In this document: piece after piece, positions 6,458 to 6,480 of the stretch
Position numbering within the stretch: position 1 is the stretch's first letter
Layout: the number at the start of each line of letters is the position of its first letter
Translations under genes and position numbers: made by a program
Notes under the pieces: generated by a model
The model's input: only the letters and a program-made list of their open reading frames with translations
The model's database searches: none
Told to the model about the DNA's origin: nothing
Assembly: GCA_945876155.1 (NCBI GenBank)
Contig: CAMCMW010000090.1
Location: 1 to 6,480, forward strand
DNA length: 6,480 bases
Reading direction: 5' to 3'
Origin: an uncultured Ruminococcus sp.
GTDB taxonomy: Bacteria; Bacillota; Clostridia; Oscillospirales; Ruminococcaceae

Positions 6458-6480
6458 AATATATTTACTGATACCCGGAT

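Noticed and set aside
1..6480. Mobile elements, CRISPR arrays, tRNA/rRNA genes, toxin-antitoxin or defence genes
   Set aside because: No transposase or integrase, no regularly spaced repeats, no cloverleaf or rRNA-like sequence, and no unassigned stretch longer than the 155-bp intergenic region.

Overview
The window reads as an ordinary chromosomal segment of a low-to-moderate GC Firmicute, most likely a gut-type Clostridium or Ruminococcus relative (Clostridia, Oscillospiraceae-like). The reasons are strong AGGAGG-type ribosome binding sites, a Bacillus/Clostridium-style lon-engB (ysxC) gene order, and a TPM-domain protein with a Ser/Gly/His tail of a type I recall from Clostridia. The genus is an inference; no search was run.

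Left part, plus strand (1-2175). Bases 43-843 encode a secreted or membrane-anchored TPM-domain protein, which ends in a strong intrinsic terminator (848-889). A 155-bp intergenic region follows, with a textbook sigma-A promoter (TTGACT, 17 bp, extended TGATATAAT; 903-931). This drives a membrane-bound GGDEF diguanylate cyclase (999-2135) that has its catalytic motifs but no canonical inhibitory I-site. The gene ends at a hairpin terminator (2142-2169).

Right part, minus strand (2179-6457). Three genes run right to left as a tight cluster: lon (ATP-dependent protease LonA), then engB/ysxC (ribosome-assembly GTPase) 12 bp later, then lysA (diaminopimelate decarboxylase) 16 bp later if its SD-supported start is used. 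The cluster converges on the GGDEF gene, and the hairpin at 2142-2165 has T-runs on both sides, so it can end both transcripts. The lon promoter and probably its leader lie beyond the right edge.

Functionally, the right half combines protein quality control, 50S assembly and the last step of lysine synthesis, all housekeeping. The left half is cell-envelope and signalling related. I see no mobile element, CRISPR array, RNA gene, riboswitch or defence system, and nothing that amounts to a new biological system. The points worth a second look are small: the nested palindromes around the TPM terminator and the adjacent promoter, the tandem extended -10 elements, the I-site-less cyclase, the lysA start, and the unusual company of lysA.
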